The position numbers and the translations under genes are program-made. A stretch of DNA of 64,000 nucleotides from Streptomyces sp. NBC_01571 (GTDB lineage: Bacteria; Actinomycetota; Actinomycetes; Streptomycetales; Streptomycetaceae), in assembly GCF_026339875.1 (NCBI RefSeq), contig NZ_JAPEPZ010000001.1:1984001-2048000 (forward strand), in the 5' to 3' direction. The stretch's first letter is position 1. Each line of letters starts with the position of its first letter. The notes below the pieces were generated by a model. That model did not search any database. It saw only the letters and a program-made list of their open reading frames with translations, and was not told where the DNA came from. Below are positions 1-9,298 of this stretch, piece after piece.

Positions 1-161
1 TGTCCGTCTGGCACCTGATGGCCAACCCGACCGCCCGCTACCGCGAACTGGGCGCGGACTTCCATGCCCGCAACCTCGACCCCGCACGCAAGGCCCGCGA
101 CCTGGTCCGCCAGCTCAAGGCCCTCGGCCACGACGTCACCCTCGCCCCGGCAGCCGCCTGA
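1..161 (+). CDS. IS110-type transposase, C-terminal end (partial)
   Basis: Reading from base 3 gives 52 residues, SVWHLMANPTARYRELGADF onward, ending at TGA 159-161. The W-H-L-(L/M)-x-(N/D)-P and R-(Q/H)-L-(K/E)-A-L-G pattern is one I know from the C-terminal tail of IS110/IS116-type transposases of actinomycetes, which copy a circular intermediate and integrate it with a DEDD catalytic domain. That catalytic part lies outside the window, so the family call rests on the tail only. The 181 bases before the next gene hold no ORF I would support and no obvious element end. Confidence 0.5.
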   Translation, partial: SVWHLMANPTARYRELGADFHARNLDPARKARDLVRQLKALGHDVTLAPAAA

Positions 162-342
162 ACTCCTCCCGACACCCCCGAACACCCCGGAAGAGCCCCC
201 GACAGCCACCGCCGAGGGGCTATCTCGCAGTACCCACCTGACCGTCGAGTTTTCCGGTCAGAATCACTCTCCGCGTTTCTGATCACCTACCGGACGCCCT
301 GCCACGTGAAAGCGCGAGGCTAGGCCAGCTGCCTACGGGTTG

Positions 343-1959
343 CTACGCCAAGTCTGCGTCGCTGACGTACATATCCCTGCGGCGGATGAAAGAAAAGGCG
401 ACCAGCGCGCCGACCGCCGCAACGATCATGCACACCACCATGGCATTGTGCAAGCCGTCCGTGAACGCGGTGCGAGCGGCGAGAGCGACGCGTGCGGCGA
501 TCTCGGGGTCCGGGATGCTCGCGACAATTTGCCTTGACCCTCCGGCAGCCACTGTGTCTCCGATGTTACCGCCGAGAGCGCGGCCGGATGGGGATGCATC
601 GAAAAGGTGACTCACCCGAGCCTGAAAGAACGCACCTATGGCAGCAATTCCCACGGCCGTCCCAACCTGAAGAAATGTCTCATTCATCCCCGATGACATT
701 CCTGATTTTTCCGGCTTGACGAGGGAAATAGCCAAGGAGGCGCGAGGCGGTTGAAACAGCCCCATGCCCAGGCCCAGCAGGATCATACTTGGCAGCAGTG
801 CGGTCCATCCACTGTTCGGAGTGACCAGCAAAACCAGCCCAATTCCCGCAGAGATGGCTGAGAGGGATGCGCCGAGGAGAATAGCCGGCGGCACCTTTTC
901 GGTCAGCAACCCCACGACGCCGGCCGCGATGAACAGGGTGAGAGTCAGGGGTAGGAAGCGGACGCCGGCCTGCCAGGCGGTCAGGCCGAGTTCGTTTTGC
1001 ACATAGGAGATTTCCAGGAATATGGCGGCCATCTGCGCTGCCGCACACAGGATGGTCACGACCGAGAAGCCCATGAATGTGCGGTTGTGGAACAGTGAGA
1101 GGTCGAGCATGGCACGCTCGCCCAACCGGCGTTCGAGGACGAAGAATGCTCCGAATAGAATGACGGAGGCGGCAAAGCAGGCCACGATGACCGGGCTTTT
1201 CCAACCTTCTGCTTCGCCACGGAGGAATCCGAGCACCAGCAGTGCCAGGGCAAAACAGAAGGTGACCAAGCCAGACCAGCCCACGGGGCGCGGAGCGGTC
1301 TCCCTTGACTCTTTCACGCGCGAGAAGGATATGATCAGTGCGAGAATTCCGACGGGTACGTTGATCAGGAAGATATACCGCCAGGACACCGAGGTCAGTG
1401 CACCTCCGATGAGCGGGCCGAAGGCGATGGCCAGTCCCACCACACCGCCGAAGACACCGAATGCTTTGGCCCGGTCCTTGCCTTGGTACTCCTGTCCTAT
1501 CAGTGCGGGTCCAACGGCGAACAGCACCGAACCACCGATGCCCTGGACTGCCCGGGATAGCGAGAGCATTTCCACATTGTGGGAGAGTCCACAGGCGAGG
1601 GATCCAAGAATGAAGACGATAAAGCCGATGTTGAAGGTGCGCTTGCGTCCCGATCTGTCTGCGATCGATCCGGCTGTGAGGAGAAAGATGGCCAGCCCGA
1701 GCGCGTACGCATCCAGGACCCATTGCAGCGCTGGGAAAGAGGAATGAAAATCGGCCCGGATGTCAGGAAGTGCGACGTTGACGACTGTAAGGTCGAGTAT
1801 CAGCATGAAGGTCGCCATAGCAACTGTGGCTAGGGTCCAGCCACGTCCACGCGTGGCCCCACCAGTGGTAGTTGTGAGATCTGGCGAGTCGGGGAGAGCC
1901 TCGTCACGACGGGAGGCCATTCCCCGGGGCCCCGTGGTCTGGTGAACGGAATCGGGCAT
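343..1959 (-). CDS. MFS drug/metabolite exporter, DHA2 (EmrB/QacA) family, 14 TM
   Basis: 538 residues, the usual length for 14-helix proton-driven exporters of the inner membrane. After a 40-residue polar N-terminus come helix 1 with the D1-type signature LDLTVVNVALPDI (55-67), motif A GSIADRSGRKR (about 97-107) and the antiporter motif C GVVGLAIAFGPLIGGAL (about 171-187), all typical of DHA2 exporters. It is the last gene of a leftward operon, 32 bases after the monooxygenase, so it probably exports or gives resistance to the product of that operon. The substrate cannot be read from sequence. Confidence 0.9.
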   Translation of the reverse strand: MPDSVHQTTGPRGMASRRDEALPDSPDLTTTTGGATRGRGWTLATVAMATFMLILDLTVVNVALPDIRADFHSSFPALQWVLDAYALGLAIFLLTAGSIADRSGRKRTFNIGFIVFILGSLACGLSHNVEMLSLSRAVQGIGGSVLFAVGPALIGQEYQGKDRAKAFGVFGGVVGLAIAFGPLIGGALTSVSWRYIFLINVPVGILALIISFSRVKESRETAPRPVGWSGLVTFCFALALLVLGFLRGEAEGWKSPVIVACFAASVILFGAFFVLERRLGERAMLDLSLFHNRTFMGFSVVTILCAAAQMAAIFLEISYVQNELGLTAWQAGVRFLPLTLTLFIAAGVVGLLTEKVPPAILLGASLSAISAGIGLVLLVTPNSGWTALLPSMILLGLGMGLFQPPRASLAISLVKPEKSGMSSGMNETFLQVGTAVGIAAIGAFFQARVSHLFDASPSGRALGGNIGDTVAAGGSRQIVASIPDPEIAARVALAARTAFTDGLHNAMVVCMIVAAVGALVAFSFIRRRDMYVSDADLA

Positions 1960-1991
1960 TGCGTTGTCTCCAGGTGGGATGTTGTGGTGGA

Positions 1992-3152
1992 TTAGGCGTT
2001 TCTGACGCGTTGCTCGCGTCGCAGACGCTTCGCGATGGCCGGTGCGTCGTAGCGCATGTCCGGTAGCTGACCACCTGGCAGTCGGTAGCCAATGAAGTGC
2101 AGGCCAGGGGCTTTTTCCAGAGTCTCGGCGCCATGAACAAGGGGACGCCCATCTGTTCCGAGTACTCCGAGGTGCCCGACTATTGAACTGATTCCGGCCC
2201 GCTGGCCTGTGGCCAGCACAACGACGTCAGGCTGAATTCGCTGGTCGTCGGCAAGGATAACGTCGTCACCGTCCAGGCGGATAACCGCCGGGACGGTTGT
2301 CACTTCTCCCTTTTTGAGAGCATCTAGCAGACCGATTTCCATGGTGACTCCGTGGCCCCGTTCGGCGAAGGCCGTCATCATTCCCGTCGGCGGTGCACCA
2401 AAATACTGTTCTGCCTCGGGGAAAAACCGACGGTGGACATTAAGCGAGGATTTGTCGAGCATGGTGGACGGCAGCTTCAAATAGTGTTTCGTGACGTATG
2501 TCAGGGCTGCCGATGAGAAGCCGAGCATACGTTTGGGCGCGAGGATCGGCGGCGTGCGAACGGATACACGGACCTTCCCGGCACCGCCATTCACCAGATC
2601 GAGTGCGATGTCATGGGCGCTGGCACCGGTTCCTACCACTAGAACATCGCGCCCGGCATAGGGAGCTGAATTTTTGTACTGAGTGACGTGTACCAATTCG
2701 CCCTTGAAATCACCCTCACGTGCCCACTCAGGGACGAAAGCCGGACCGTTGAGCCCAGTTGCCAAAACGACAGCGGTGCCGCTGTACTCTCCGGCCGATG
2801 TCTTCACGACCCAATCCCTTCCGGCTTGGTCAACCCGCGTTACCGAAGCACCGAATTCGATCGGATCGCCGCTCATCTGGGAATATTGGGTCAAGTACTG
2901 CACGAAGTTGTCTCGACTCACCCAGGGACCATACTGTCGAGGTATACGGTGGCCGGGAAGGGAAGAAATTCCCCGTCCCGAGTTGAGCCGGACGCTATCC
3001 CAATGCTCACTCCAACGTGCGCCAACACCTGCGCCTCGCTCAATAAGCAGTGTTGTCAGCCCGAATTTATGCAGCATGTGGCGGACGGATAGACCTCCCG
3101 GGCCACCGCCGATAATGATGACATCTCGGCCTTCGTCGGGGTGGTTACTCAT
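1992..3152 (-). CDS. flavin-containing monooxygenase-like FAD/NADPH oxidoreductase
   Basis: 386 residues from the ATG at 3152, chosen because GAGAGGTG lies about 7 bases upstream; a TTG 15 bases earlier would leave no ribosome site. The N-terminal FAD Rossmann motif GGGPGG (about 15-20), an FMO-like FKGELVHVTQY (about 149-159), the NADPH motif VVGTGASA (about 172-179) and an ATG-type VVLATG motif are in the order expected of FMO/YUCCA-like enzymes. Such enzymes use NADPH and O2 to oxygenate a small substrate in the cytoplasm. It sits 57 bases after the P-loop protein gene and 32 before the exporter, and probably tailors the operon's product. Confidence 0.85.
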   Translation of the reverse strand: MSNHPDEGRDVIIIGGGPGGLSVRHMLHKFGLTTLLIERGAGVGARWSEHWDSVRLNSGRGISSLPGHRIPRQYGPWVSRDNFVQYLTQYSQMSGDPIEFGASVTRVDQAGRDWVVKTSAGEYSGTAVVLATGLNGPAFVPEWAREGDFKGELVHVTQYKNSAPYAGRDVLVVGTGASAHDIALDLVNGGAGKVRVSVRTPPILAPKRMLGFSSAALTYVTKHYLKLPSTMLDKSSLNVHRRFFPEAEQYFGAPPTGMMTAFAERGHGVTMEIGLLDALKKGEVTTVPAVIRLDGDDVILADDQRIQPDVVVLATGQRAGISSIVGHLGVLGTDGRPLVHGAETLEKAPGLHFIGYRLPGGQLPDMRYDAPAIAKRLRREQRVRNA

Positions 3153-3209
3153 GCGAACACCTCTCAAGAATTTTCAGAATGCGTGTTAGATTCAGGTGCA
3201 ATGTTTCGG

Positions 3210-3980
3210 CTAGAACCGCAAGGCAGCCTTCATCTTCTGAATTCGGGTGTCAGGACGAAGGGAAGCTGCCTTCTTGGCATCTTCCTCGATGAGAGCTGTC
3301 GCAGCCCGCACCTTTTCTTTTGCCTGTTCGACAGCGTCCTTTATGGGCATCACCAATGGGAATTCGAAAATGCCGATTATTTTTTCAAGCCGCTCCTCGA
3401 TTGAGCCGCCGACGACATGGTAGGGTATTCCCATTTCCTCGATTGTTTCGATTAGCAGGCGGTCCGAAAGCGCCCGGAATTCTTCCGAGACCGGGCGATG
3501 GCCATCTGCTTTCAGTGGAAACTCCACCGGTAGGTGAACATAGGCGTCATACATCTTTTTTGCTCTTGCCTTCACCACGATTCCGTATGCTTCCATGTAC
3601 TGCCGATAGAAGGCTACGTAAGGCAGCCCGACGATACGCTTAGCGATACGCAATGGTGCCGGCGCTCCGGGGCTGACGCCGATTTTCAGGCGTCCAACAC
3701 CGTAGATCCACTCGTGAACCACGGAGCCGTCGGAAACATAGGAGCCGGTCTGTATGGCCTCGTGATGGATCCGCTCCTCCAGCCTTCGCAAACCAAGCGC
3801 CGTCAGTTCACTCGCGGTGAGCTCTTCGAGTTGCTTACCCGGCGCTATGCCCTGAATCAGTTCACGGGCCGTAAGCGCATGGGTGCGCGGAATGCCAACC
3901 GCCAGGGAAAGCGCCTCAGTTGTGGTCGACTTCCCGGTCGAATATGTACCCGATACAGCCAGGCGAATTGCGTCAGTCAT
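3210..3980 (-). CDS. P-loop ATPase/kinase (NadR-kinase-like AAA_28 type)
   Basis: 256 residues with a P-loop at the extreme N-terminus, SGTYSTGKST (10-19), followed by a Thr-rich helix and a D-G-S motif near residue 85. This compact layout resembles single-domain P-loop kinases of the NadR C-terminal/AAA_28 group, which phosphorylate small molecules such as nucleosides. The gene lies 40 bases downstream of the AvrD-like gene. I infer phosphorylation of an intermediate; the substrate is unknown. GC content is a little lower than in surrounding genes. Confidence 0.65.
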   Translation of the reverse strand: MTDAIRLAVSGTYSTGKSTTTEALSLAVGIPRTHALTARELIQGIAPGKQLEELTASELTALGLRRLEERIHHEAIQTGSYVSDGSVVHEWIYGVGRLKIGVSPGAPAPLRIAKRIVGLPYVAFYRQYMEAYGIVVKARAKKMYDAYVHLPVEFPLKADGHRPVSEEFRALSDRLLIETIEEMGIPYHVVGGSIEERLEKIIGIFEFPLVMPIKDAVEQAKEKVRAATALIEEDAKKAASLRPDTRIQKMKAALRF

Positions 3981-4020
3981 AATAAATTCCGCTCATCTAA
4001 AGAAAATTAGAGTTTGCTTT

Positions 4021-5040
4021 TCATCTGGAGGGCAATATGTGGGTCACGGATGCTGTCCCAGACATGCTGAGCATGCTTGCCTCAAAATCTGCCATGCGCC
4101 ATTCAACTCCACCCTTTTCGATAAGCCGCAAGGACTTAGTATTCGCGGACGCCATGAAAGGACTTGCGAACGGCTGATAGGGCGTCTCCGTAGAGAACGA
4201 GAAATGCCGCATCCAGAGGGTCGAGGAATCATCACGGCTGACGGCGTCCAGGCGATAAAGGGAAGCCTGAATCAATTGAGCCGTGACAATAATTCCATCC
4301 AGCACCGAGACGCTACGAGCGTACGCCGAAGAAATTCCCCCGTAAGCCCTGATGGAATTTGGTGTAAGCGTGACTGCTCCACGGGCATCGGTCTTTTCCT
4401 TTTCGATGCGTACCACCACGTTCTCGACGGAACGAATATTTTCCCTGTGTCCAACGCCGTACAGCGGGAAAGATTGACCCAGGACCTCGGATGCCGACGG
4501 GAAGGATGCCACCTTGTGGGACAGGTGGCTGATTTCATGCTCAACCGTAATTTCGACCTTGATGTTGGCGATCATGCATTCAAACTTTGTCACATAGTCA
4601 AGAATGGAGTACGGCTGCCGGAAAGTGTCCGCTCCCCGAGCTGAAATGGGGAATGCGTCCAGGTTTTCGACCGGCGCCGCGCCAGCCCTGATGTTCAGCG
4701 AGCGTATCCATGCGCGGGAGATCTGCTCCTCGTTCAGGCCGTAGACCTGGAGTAGGTAGCACTCCGCCAGCCACACAGCAAAGACGACGGCATCGACACT
4801 GCTCAGATGAGGTTTCAGCTCCCCGGCAGACGAACTCTTGGAAGACCACAGGGCCGGATAAGCCAAGCTACCCGTGGCGCTGACGACCGACACCTGGCCC
4901 AGACCAATATGTATGTCTGAGATCGACTGCTCGACCCTTCGTAGTCCATCGCCGAAGTAACGGCGAGTAGCGGGACCCAACGCATCATCGATTGACGCGT
5001 ACTCAACAATAGACGCCAATGGCTGTTCGGTGATGGCCAT
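4021..5040 (-). CDS. AvrD-like protein (syringolide-type elicitor synthesis family)
   Basis: 339 residues from the ATG at 5040; AAGAAGG lies 8 bases upstream. A GTG at 5046 is in frame but would overlap that site. The N-terminus (YASIDDALGPATRRYFGDGL, then PHLSSVDAVVFAVWLAE) matches my memory of the AvrD family, first known from Pseudomonas syringae, where AvrD alone leads to syringolides, acyl-glycoside elicitors made from a beta-keto acid and a pentulose. No catalytic residues are assigned here. It heads a four-gene operon with a kinase, monooxygenase and exporter. The family call is by recall, not by a search; an unrelated hot-dog-type protein is the main alternative. Confidence 0.55.
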   Translation of the reverse strand: MAITEQPLASIVEYASIDDALGPATRRYFGDGLRRVEQSISDIHIGLGQVSVVSATGSLAYPALWSSKSSSAGELKPHLSSVDAVVFAVWLAECYLLQVYGLNEEQISRAWIRSLNIRAGAAPVENLDAFPISARGADTFRQPYSILDYVTKFECMIANIKVEITVEHEISHLSHKVASFPSASEVLGQSFPLYGVGHRENIRSVENVVVRIEKEKTDARGAVTLTPNSIRAYGGISSAYARSVSVLDGIIVTAQLIQASLYRLDAVSRDDSSTLWMRHFSFSTETPYQPFASPFMASANTKSLRLIEKGGVEWRMADFEASMLSMSGTASVTHILPSR

Positions 5041-5064
5041 GCTCACAACCTTCTTGGCGTTTGG

Positions 5065-5094
5065 TTATTAGGGTGGTGACCGTCGGGGGTCGAA
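5065..5094 (-). promoter_or_regulatory. candidate promoter of the avrD-like operon
   Basis: On the minus strand TTCGAC (5094-5089) and TAATAA (5070-5065) are separated by 18 bases, 24 bases upstream of the ATG at 5040. The TAATAA stands out in very GC-rich DNA. This is a sigma-70-like guess. The rest of 5047-5236 holds no other feature I can support. Confidence 0.35.
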
Positions 5095-5236
5095 CTTAGC
5101 CCCTAACAACAGAAACGTGACGGGTGCTCAGAAGGTTCAAAAAATGTGCCCCCCGCCACATCTGGCAGGGACCTGCAGCGAGTCAGGCGCACTGTGACAC
5201 GCAGTAGCAGACACTCGCGGCCGAAGAAGCCGTGAG

Positions 5237-7774
5237 TTATTCGGCCCCGGTCGGTGTATGTGCGTCTTTGAGACGGCTGGCGACATAGCTGGCCCGGTCT
5301 CCCCCGTTGAGGGTGTGCCAGGTATGGGCTGTGCCGTCGGCGGCGCCCAGGAGGTCGGCGAGCATCTTCCAGTGGACTGCGCCGACCAGGGCGAGCCAGG
5401 CACCGTTGCGGGCCTTGCTGATGCTGGGGACCCCCAGCTGCTTCAGCCGTCTCTGCAGGGTGTTGGAGTGCATGGGCTGGTCGGGACGAAGGCCAGGGAA
5501 GAGAAAGGGTGTCTCGCGTGTCCTGAGCGGAGCCGCCAGCGGGCGCCTCTCGTTGATGAGCTGTTGCAACAGGACCGACAGCCGGGGCCGGAGCCAGAGG
5601 GGATCTCGGCCGAGCTGAAGTCCGAGGACCCCGGGTTCCTCTGGGTGCACCCGGACGTGGCTGACGGTGAGCTTCACCAGTCGGTCGGCCCGCTGTCCGT
5701 ATTGCAGGACAAGACAGCCGGCGACGCGGTCGAGGATCGCCTGTGAGGCATCGGTCTCCAGCTTGAGGGCAGTCAGAATCCGGTCGGCGTCGCTCATGAT
5801 CGACCGGTCGACGGATCTCACGGCGGTGGCGATGGCGACGTTCTGGGGGGCGAGTCCGCAGGAAGCTGCCCAGATCAGGAACGACCTGGCATAGCTTTGG
5901 AGGGTTTTGTTGGCGATCAGCCATCGGTCGAGGAGGCTCTGGGAAACGTCAGCAAGGCTGTGCTCACGCCGGCGAAGATGGTCGAGCAGGTCGCGGGCGG
6001 CGTGCAGTCTGCGGCGGAGATGTTCGCGATGAAATCGGTTGAACCCGGTTCGTCCGAGATGTTCGTGTGCGAAAGGCATCAAGTGCCATTGGGCATACCG
6101 GGCAAGGATTGACCTGTCGCGCGGATGGGTCACCCCGTCGAGGCAGAGTTGGATATCCCTTCTTAACTGCGCGAGTTGTTCCTCTCTCGGCTCCAAGATC
6201 TCGGACAGTACGAGCAAACCGCGCAGGTGATGGGCAGACGAGGTCTGGCGGAGAGCGTCGAGGGCATCGTGGGAGCAGTCGAGTTCGCCGCTGACGATCG
6301 CGCGGATGAGTTGGCCGCCGGGCCGGCGCAGGTAGAGGACCAGCGAGTACGGGTTGTCGTAGCGCTCCAGGACTTCGGCCAGGGGTGCGAGCCGGGCCGA
6401 GCGGCGGCCATCAGGGCCGGTGAACGTCTCGTTCAGTTCCCTCTCGGCCCTGCAGCGAGGACACTCGCCCTGCAGGAGACGACCCATGGACGCGCAGGTC
6501 GGGCAGCGGTAGGCGAAGGTCACTCCGGCGCATTCGGGGCAAATGGGACCAGCTTCTTCGTAGCGGAAGACGGCGGCCATCTGGCCACATTGGTGGCAGT
6601 GCTGGTGGGTGAAGCGGACTGTGTCTGTGCAGGGGAGGCAGACGGGGCCCTCAGGCCAGCGGCGTTCGGCTCTGGCGAGGGTCCCGCAGCGGGTGCAGGG
6701 GACGCTGGCTGCTGCGTAGCAGGACACGCAGCGGGGTGTGCCATCCCGGGTGGCCATTGGCATGGACGGGAGTTGTCCGCAGTCGACGCAGGTGGGGCCT
6801 GGTCGGGCGTGCTGCCAGCAGGTCATGCACCAGGGGCCGCGGTGGTCGCGTGCGCTGATCACCTTCGTGATGCCGCAGCCGCAGCAGGGTTCGGCTCGGT
6901 CGCGGCGGCGGCAGCCGTCGCACCAGGGAAGACCTTCGTCGTCACGGTAAGCGACTGGCATGCTCCGGCTGCAGATGCGGCATGGTTCGCAGGGGCGGGT
7001 CTGCTGGACACAGGCGCGGCAGAGCCCGCTGTTGAGGACGCCGACCTTGCGGCGTTGACCGCATCGGGGGCAGAGCACGACCGGTGCCCGCCGGTTGTTG
7101 CACTTCTCACAGAGAGGCCCGTCTTCCGATATCCGGTCGGCGGCCCTCGTCTCTCCGCAGTCGACACACCGGTGCCTCGGGCGGTCGCCGCGGTTCAACC
7201 GCTGATAGCAGGCACTGCAAACCGGACTGCCGTCCTCTTGCCTGACGGTGATTTTCCGGGTGATGCCGCATAGGGAGCACGGCTCCGCACGAGCACGGTT
7301 GCGGCAGGTATCGCACCAGGCCCCCTCCTTGGTATGCGCGGAGGCCACGACTTCACGGCCGCAGACGCAGCAATTCTCCTTGGGCAGTGTCTTGCGGTGG
7401 CAGCCGTAACACATGACACCCGTGGGGGTGTTCTTCGTCGCCCTGAGGGTGCGGCCGCAGACGTGACACGGATGGGACACCCGTCGCTCTCGCTGGTAAC
7501 AGCGTCGGCAGACCGGACTGCCAGCGCGGCGCACTGCGACCCTGCCGATCCGGTCGCAGACCGAGCACGGCTCGGCGCGGGCCTTGGACCGGCAGGTCTG
7601 GCACCAGGCGCCGTTCTGGTCGTGGTAGACCGGAACCGTCGGCCTTCCGCATGTGCAGCAGACCTCTGTCGGTCTGCTGTTCTTGTAACAGGTGTGGCAG
7701 AGCCTCGCAGCTTTGAGGATGAGATAGCGCTCCTGACCGCAGCCGTTGCAGATGCCCCGTTCCTTCGTTCCCAC
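5237..7774 (-). CDS. zinc-ribbon-rich protein with degenerate tyrosine-recombinase C-terminus
   Basis: 845 residues from a GTG. The first half is a train of about 28 CxxC knuckles (CNGC, CHTC, CQTC, CSVC, CRRC, CYGC and so on), enough for about 14 zinc ribbons. The last 250 residues look like a tyrosine-recombinase catalytic domain: YGQRADRL supplies the first Arg, KARNGAW the second, RASYVASRL a Tyr, but the usual His of H-x-x-R and of LGH are replaced (S, A). It starts one base after the XRE gene and ends the recombinase module. It may be a DNA- or RNA-binding accessory recombinase; whether it can cleave DNA is doubtful. Confidence 0.7.
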   Translation of the reverse strand: MGTKERGICNGCGQERYLILKAARLCHTCYKNSRPTEVCCTCGRPTVPVYHDQNGAWCQTCRSKARAEPCSVCDRIGRVAVRRAGSPVCRRCYQRERRVSHPCHVCGRTLRATKNTPTGVMCYGCHRKTLPKENCCVCGREVVASAHTKEGAWCDTCRNRARAEPCSLCGITRKITVRQEDGSPVCSACYQRLNRGDRPRHRCVDCGETRAADRISEDGPLCEKCNNRRAPVVLCPRCGQRRKVGVLNSGLCRACVQQTRPCEPCRICSRSMPVAYRDDEGLPWCDGCRRRDRAEPCCGCGITKVISARDHRGPWCMTCWQHARPGPTCVDCGQLPSMPMATRDGTPRCVSCYAAASVPCTRCGTLARAERRWPEGPVCLPCTDTVRFTHQHCHQCGQMAAVFRYEEAGPICPECAGVTFAYRCPTCASMGRLLQGECPRCRAERELNETFTGPDGRRSARLAPLAEVLERYDNPYSLVLYLRRPGGQLIRAIVSGELDCSHDALDALRQTSSAHHLRGLLVLSEILEPREEQLAQLRRDIQLCLDGVTHPRDRSILARYAQWHLMPFAHEHLGRTGFNRFHREHLRRRLHAARDLLDHLRRREHSLADVSQSLLDRWLIANKTLQSYARSFLIWAASCGLAPQNVAIATAVRSVDRSIMSDADRILTALKLETDASQAILDRVAGCLVLQYGQRADRLVKLTVSHVRVHPEEPGVLGLQLGRDPLWLRPRLSVLLQQLINERRPLAAPLRTRETPFLFPGLRPDQPMHSNTLQRRLKQLGVPSISKARNGAWLALVGAVHWKMLADLLGAADGTAHTWHTLNGGDRASYVASRLKDAHTPTGAE

Positions 7775-7775
7775 C

Positions 7776-8162
7776 TCAGGCCTCGGCGTCGAAGAAGTCC
7801 GTGGCCAGCAACGACATATCGGGAACCACCGGCCTCGGGCCCTTCGGAGTCGGCGGCTCGACGGGAACCTCGGGTTCGACTTCGACGACCAGTTCCTCGA
7901 AAGTGCTCTTGAGGATCTTGCAGAGCGCGAGAATCAGCTCCAGCGGCATTTTCGGCGGCCGGTCGGTCTTCACCAGCCGGTAGATACTGCTGCGGTCCAT
8001 GTCGAAGCCGTACTTGTGGAGCTCTGCCCCGAGCTTGGTCGTGCTGTACCAATTTCTGCGGACTGCCATCAGTTCCTGGAGCCGCCACTCGTAGCGGGGC
8101 TGGAGAGCCCCCAGCTCTTCCTTGCCCTGCGGGTTCCCGGCTGCGGGGATCGCCGCCATCAC
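7776..8162 (-). CDS. XRE-type helix-turn-helix regulator of the recombinase module
   Basis: 128 residues. Residues 23-90 (EWRLQELMAVRRNWYSTTKL to SIYRLVKTDRPPKMPLELILALCKIL) fit a Cro/C1-type HTH in which S-S-I-Y-R-L is the recognition helix. An acidic, Pro-rich tail follows. The start, GTG 8162 or ATG 8159, overlaps the stop of the upstream recombinase, so the two are translationally coupled. It may control excision/integration or act as a recombination directionality factor. Confidence 0.8.
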   Translation of the reverse strand: MMAAIPAAGNPQGKEELGALQPRYEWRLQELMAVRRNWYSTTKLGAELHKYGFDMDRSSIYRLVKTDRPPKMPLELILALCKILKSTFEELVVEVEPEVPVEPPTPKGPRPVVPDMSLLATDFFDAEA

Positions 8163-9298
8163 GTCCTCCTCGGGCGGCCGGCGGCGCTGACGGGCTCCCC
8201 GGCTGGCTGTTCGCTGAAGTCGTCGTCCATGTCCGCCTCGGCCTCCGCCAGGGCGAACACAGCCGCAAGCTGGATGCTCTCGGCAGCATCCAGGAACTCT
8301 CGGACCTTCAAGTTCTTGAAGTCGCTGCTGAGCGCCGTATAAATCGCAGTAGTTGCCGCGTGCGAATGCCCGACCTGCTCGGTCACGAACTGGCCGTCGT
8401 ATCCCGCCTCGATCAGCCTGGTCACGTAGGTGTGCCGCAGGCAGTGAGGGCCCAGCGATTCCGGCAGTTTGCCAATCTCGCGCCAGTGCTGGAATCGCTG
8501 GTTCACCGCGCGCTCGGAGATGACCTCGTCGCGCTCGGTGGGGAACATCACGCTGTCATCATCACGGTCGGCGTAGAACAGCGGGCGGACGTGTTCCATG
8601 TAGAGCTGGACAGTCCGGACCGCCCAGGGCCAGACCGAGATCACCATCCGCCGCTTCGGCGGCTGCCCCGCGCCGGCGGCCTTGCCCCAGCGGACCGCCA
8701 GGCCCGCATAATCGCCGAACTCCGGCAACTTTGCCTGCCGCCGCCAGTCATGCGTCTCCAGACGGGCCGTCTCCCGCCGTCGAAGCCCCCAGCCATACAT
8801 CGTGGTGAACATCGCCAGGTCCCGGGCTGCTGCCAGGGCGCCCTTGTGCCCCGCTGCCCGCAACCGCTTGATCTCCGGATCCATCTGTCCGAAGAAGAGC
8901 TTGATCTCCGGCCGTGTCAGGGGCCGGTTGCCACTGGGCTGGCCCATGTACTCCTGCGAATGACGCACGGAGTTCAGGTCCCGTAGGGCGAAGCCAGTGA
9001 ACGTACCGAACCTCTCCATACAGACCTGCGGCCACTCGTAGGCCGGATCGCTCAGATAGGTCAGATACAGGGCGAGATCGCCCTGGTAGCCCCGCATGGT
9101 CGTCGTGGCCACGCTGTCCGCAAGCATGGCTGACCATCGGTCGAACATGGCCAGGTTCCAAGCCGGCTCCCACGGGTAGCCGCCCGAAAATGCCTGCACC
9201 TGCCGCACGATCCGAGCACGATCTTTGATCGTCCCCAGCGACAGGCGACGGGCCCTTTGGTGATCGCCGAACCCTTGAAGGGTGACCCTGTTGCCCAT
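8159..9298 (-). pseudogene. tyrosine-type site-specific recombinase/integrase, 5' end cut off by IS1182
   Basis: The remaining frame keeps the full catalytic set: GLRRRE (first Arg), H-C-L-R-H-T-Y, G-H-S-H and nucleophile Tyr in TTAIYTAL. Its first five codons (MGNRV) come from the IS end. Removing the IS (9283-11121) and one 4-bp target copy restores an upstream start at 11159 and a native N-terminus MLRPEAAVFEKTLQGFGDHQ, typical of actinomycete integrases, giving 385 residues in one frame. So the gene is interrupted at codon 13. A truncated protein could still start inside the IS at 9298, but without native expression signals. Confidence 0.85.

Noticed and set aside
6176..7273. Long + strand open frame opposite the zinc-ribbon gene
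   Set aside because: It is Gly/Ala-rich antisense to a real gene; in high-GC DNA such frames stay open by codon bias.
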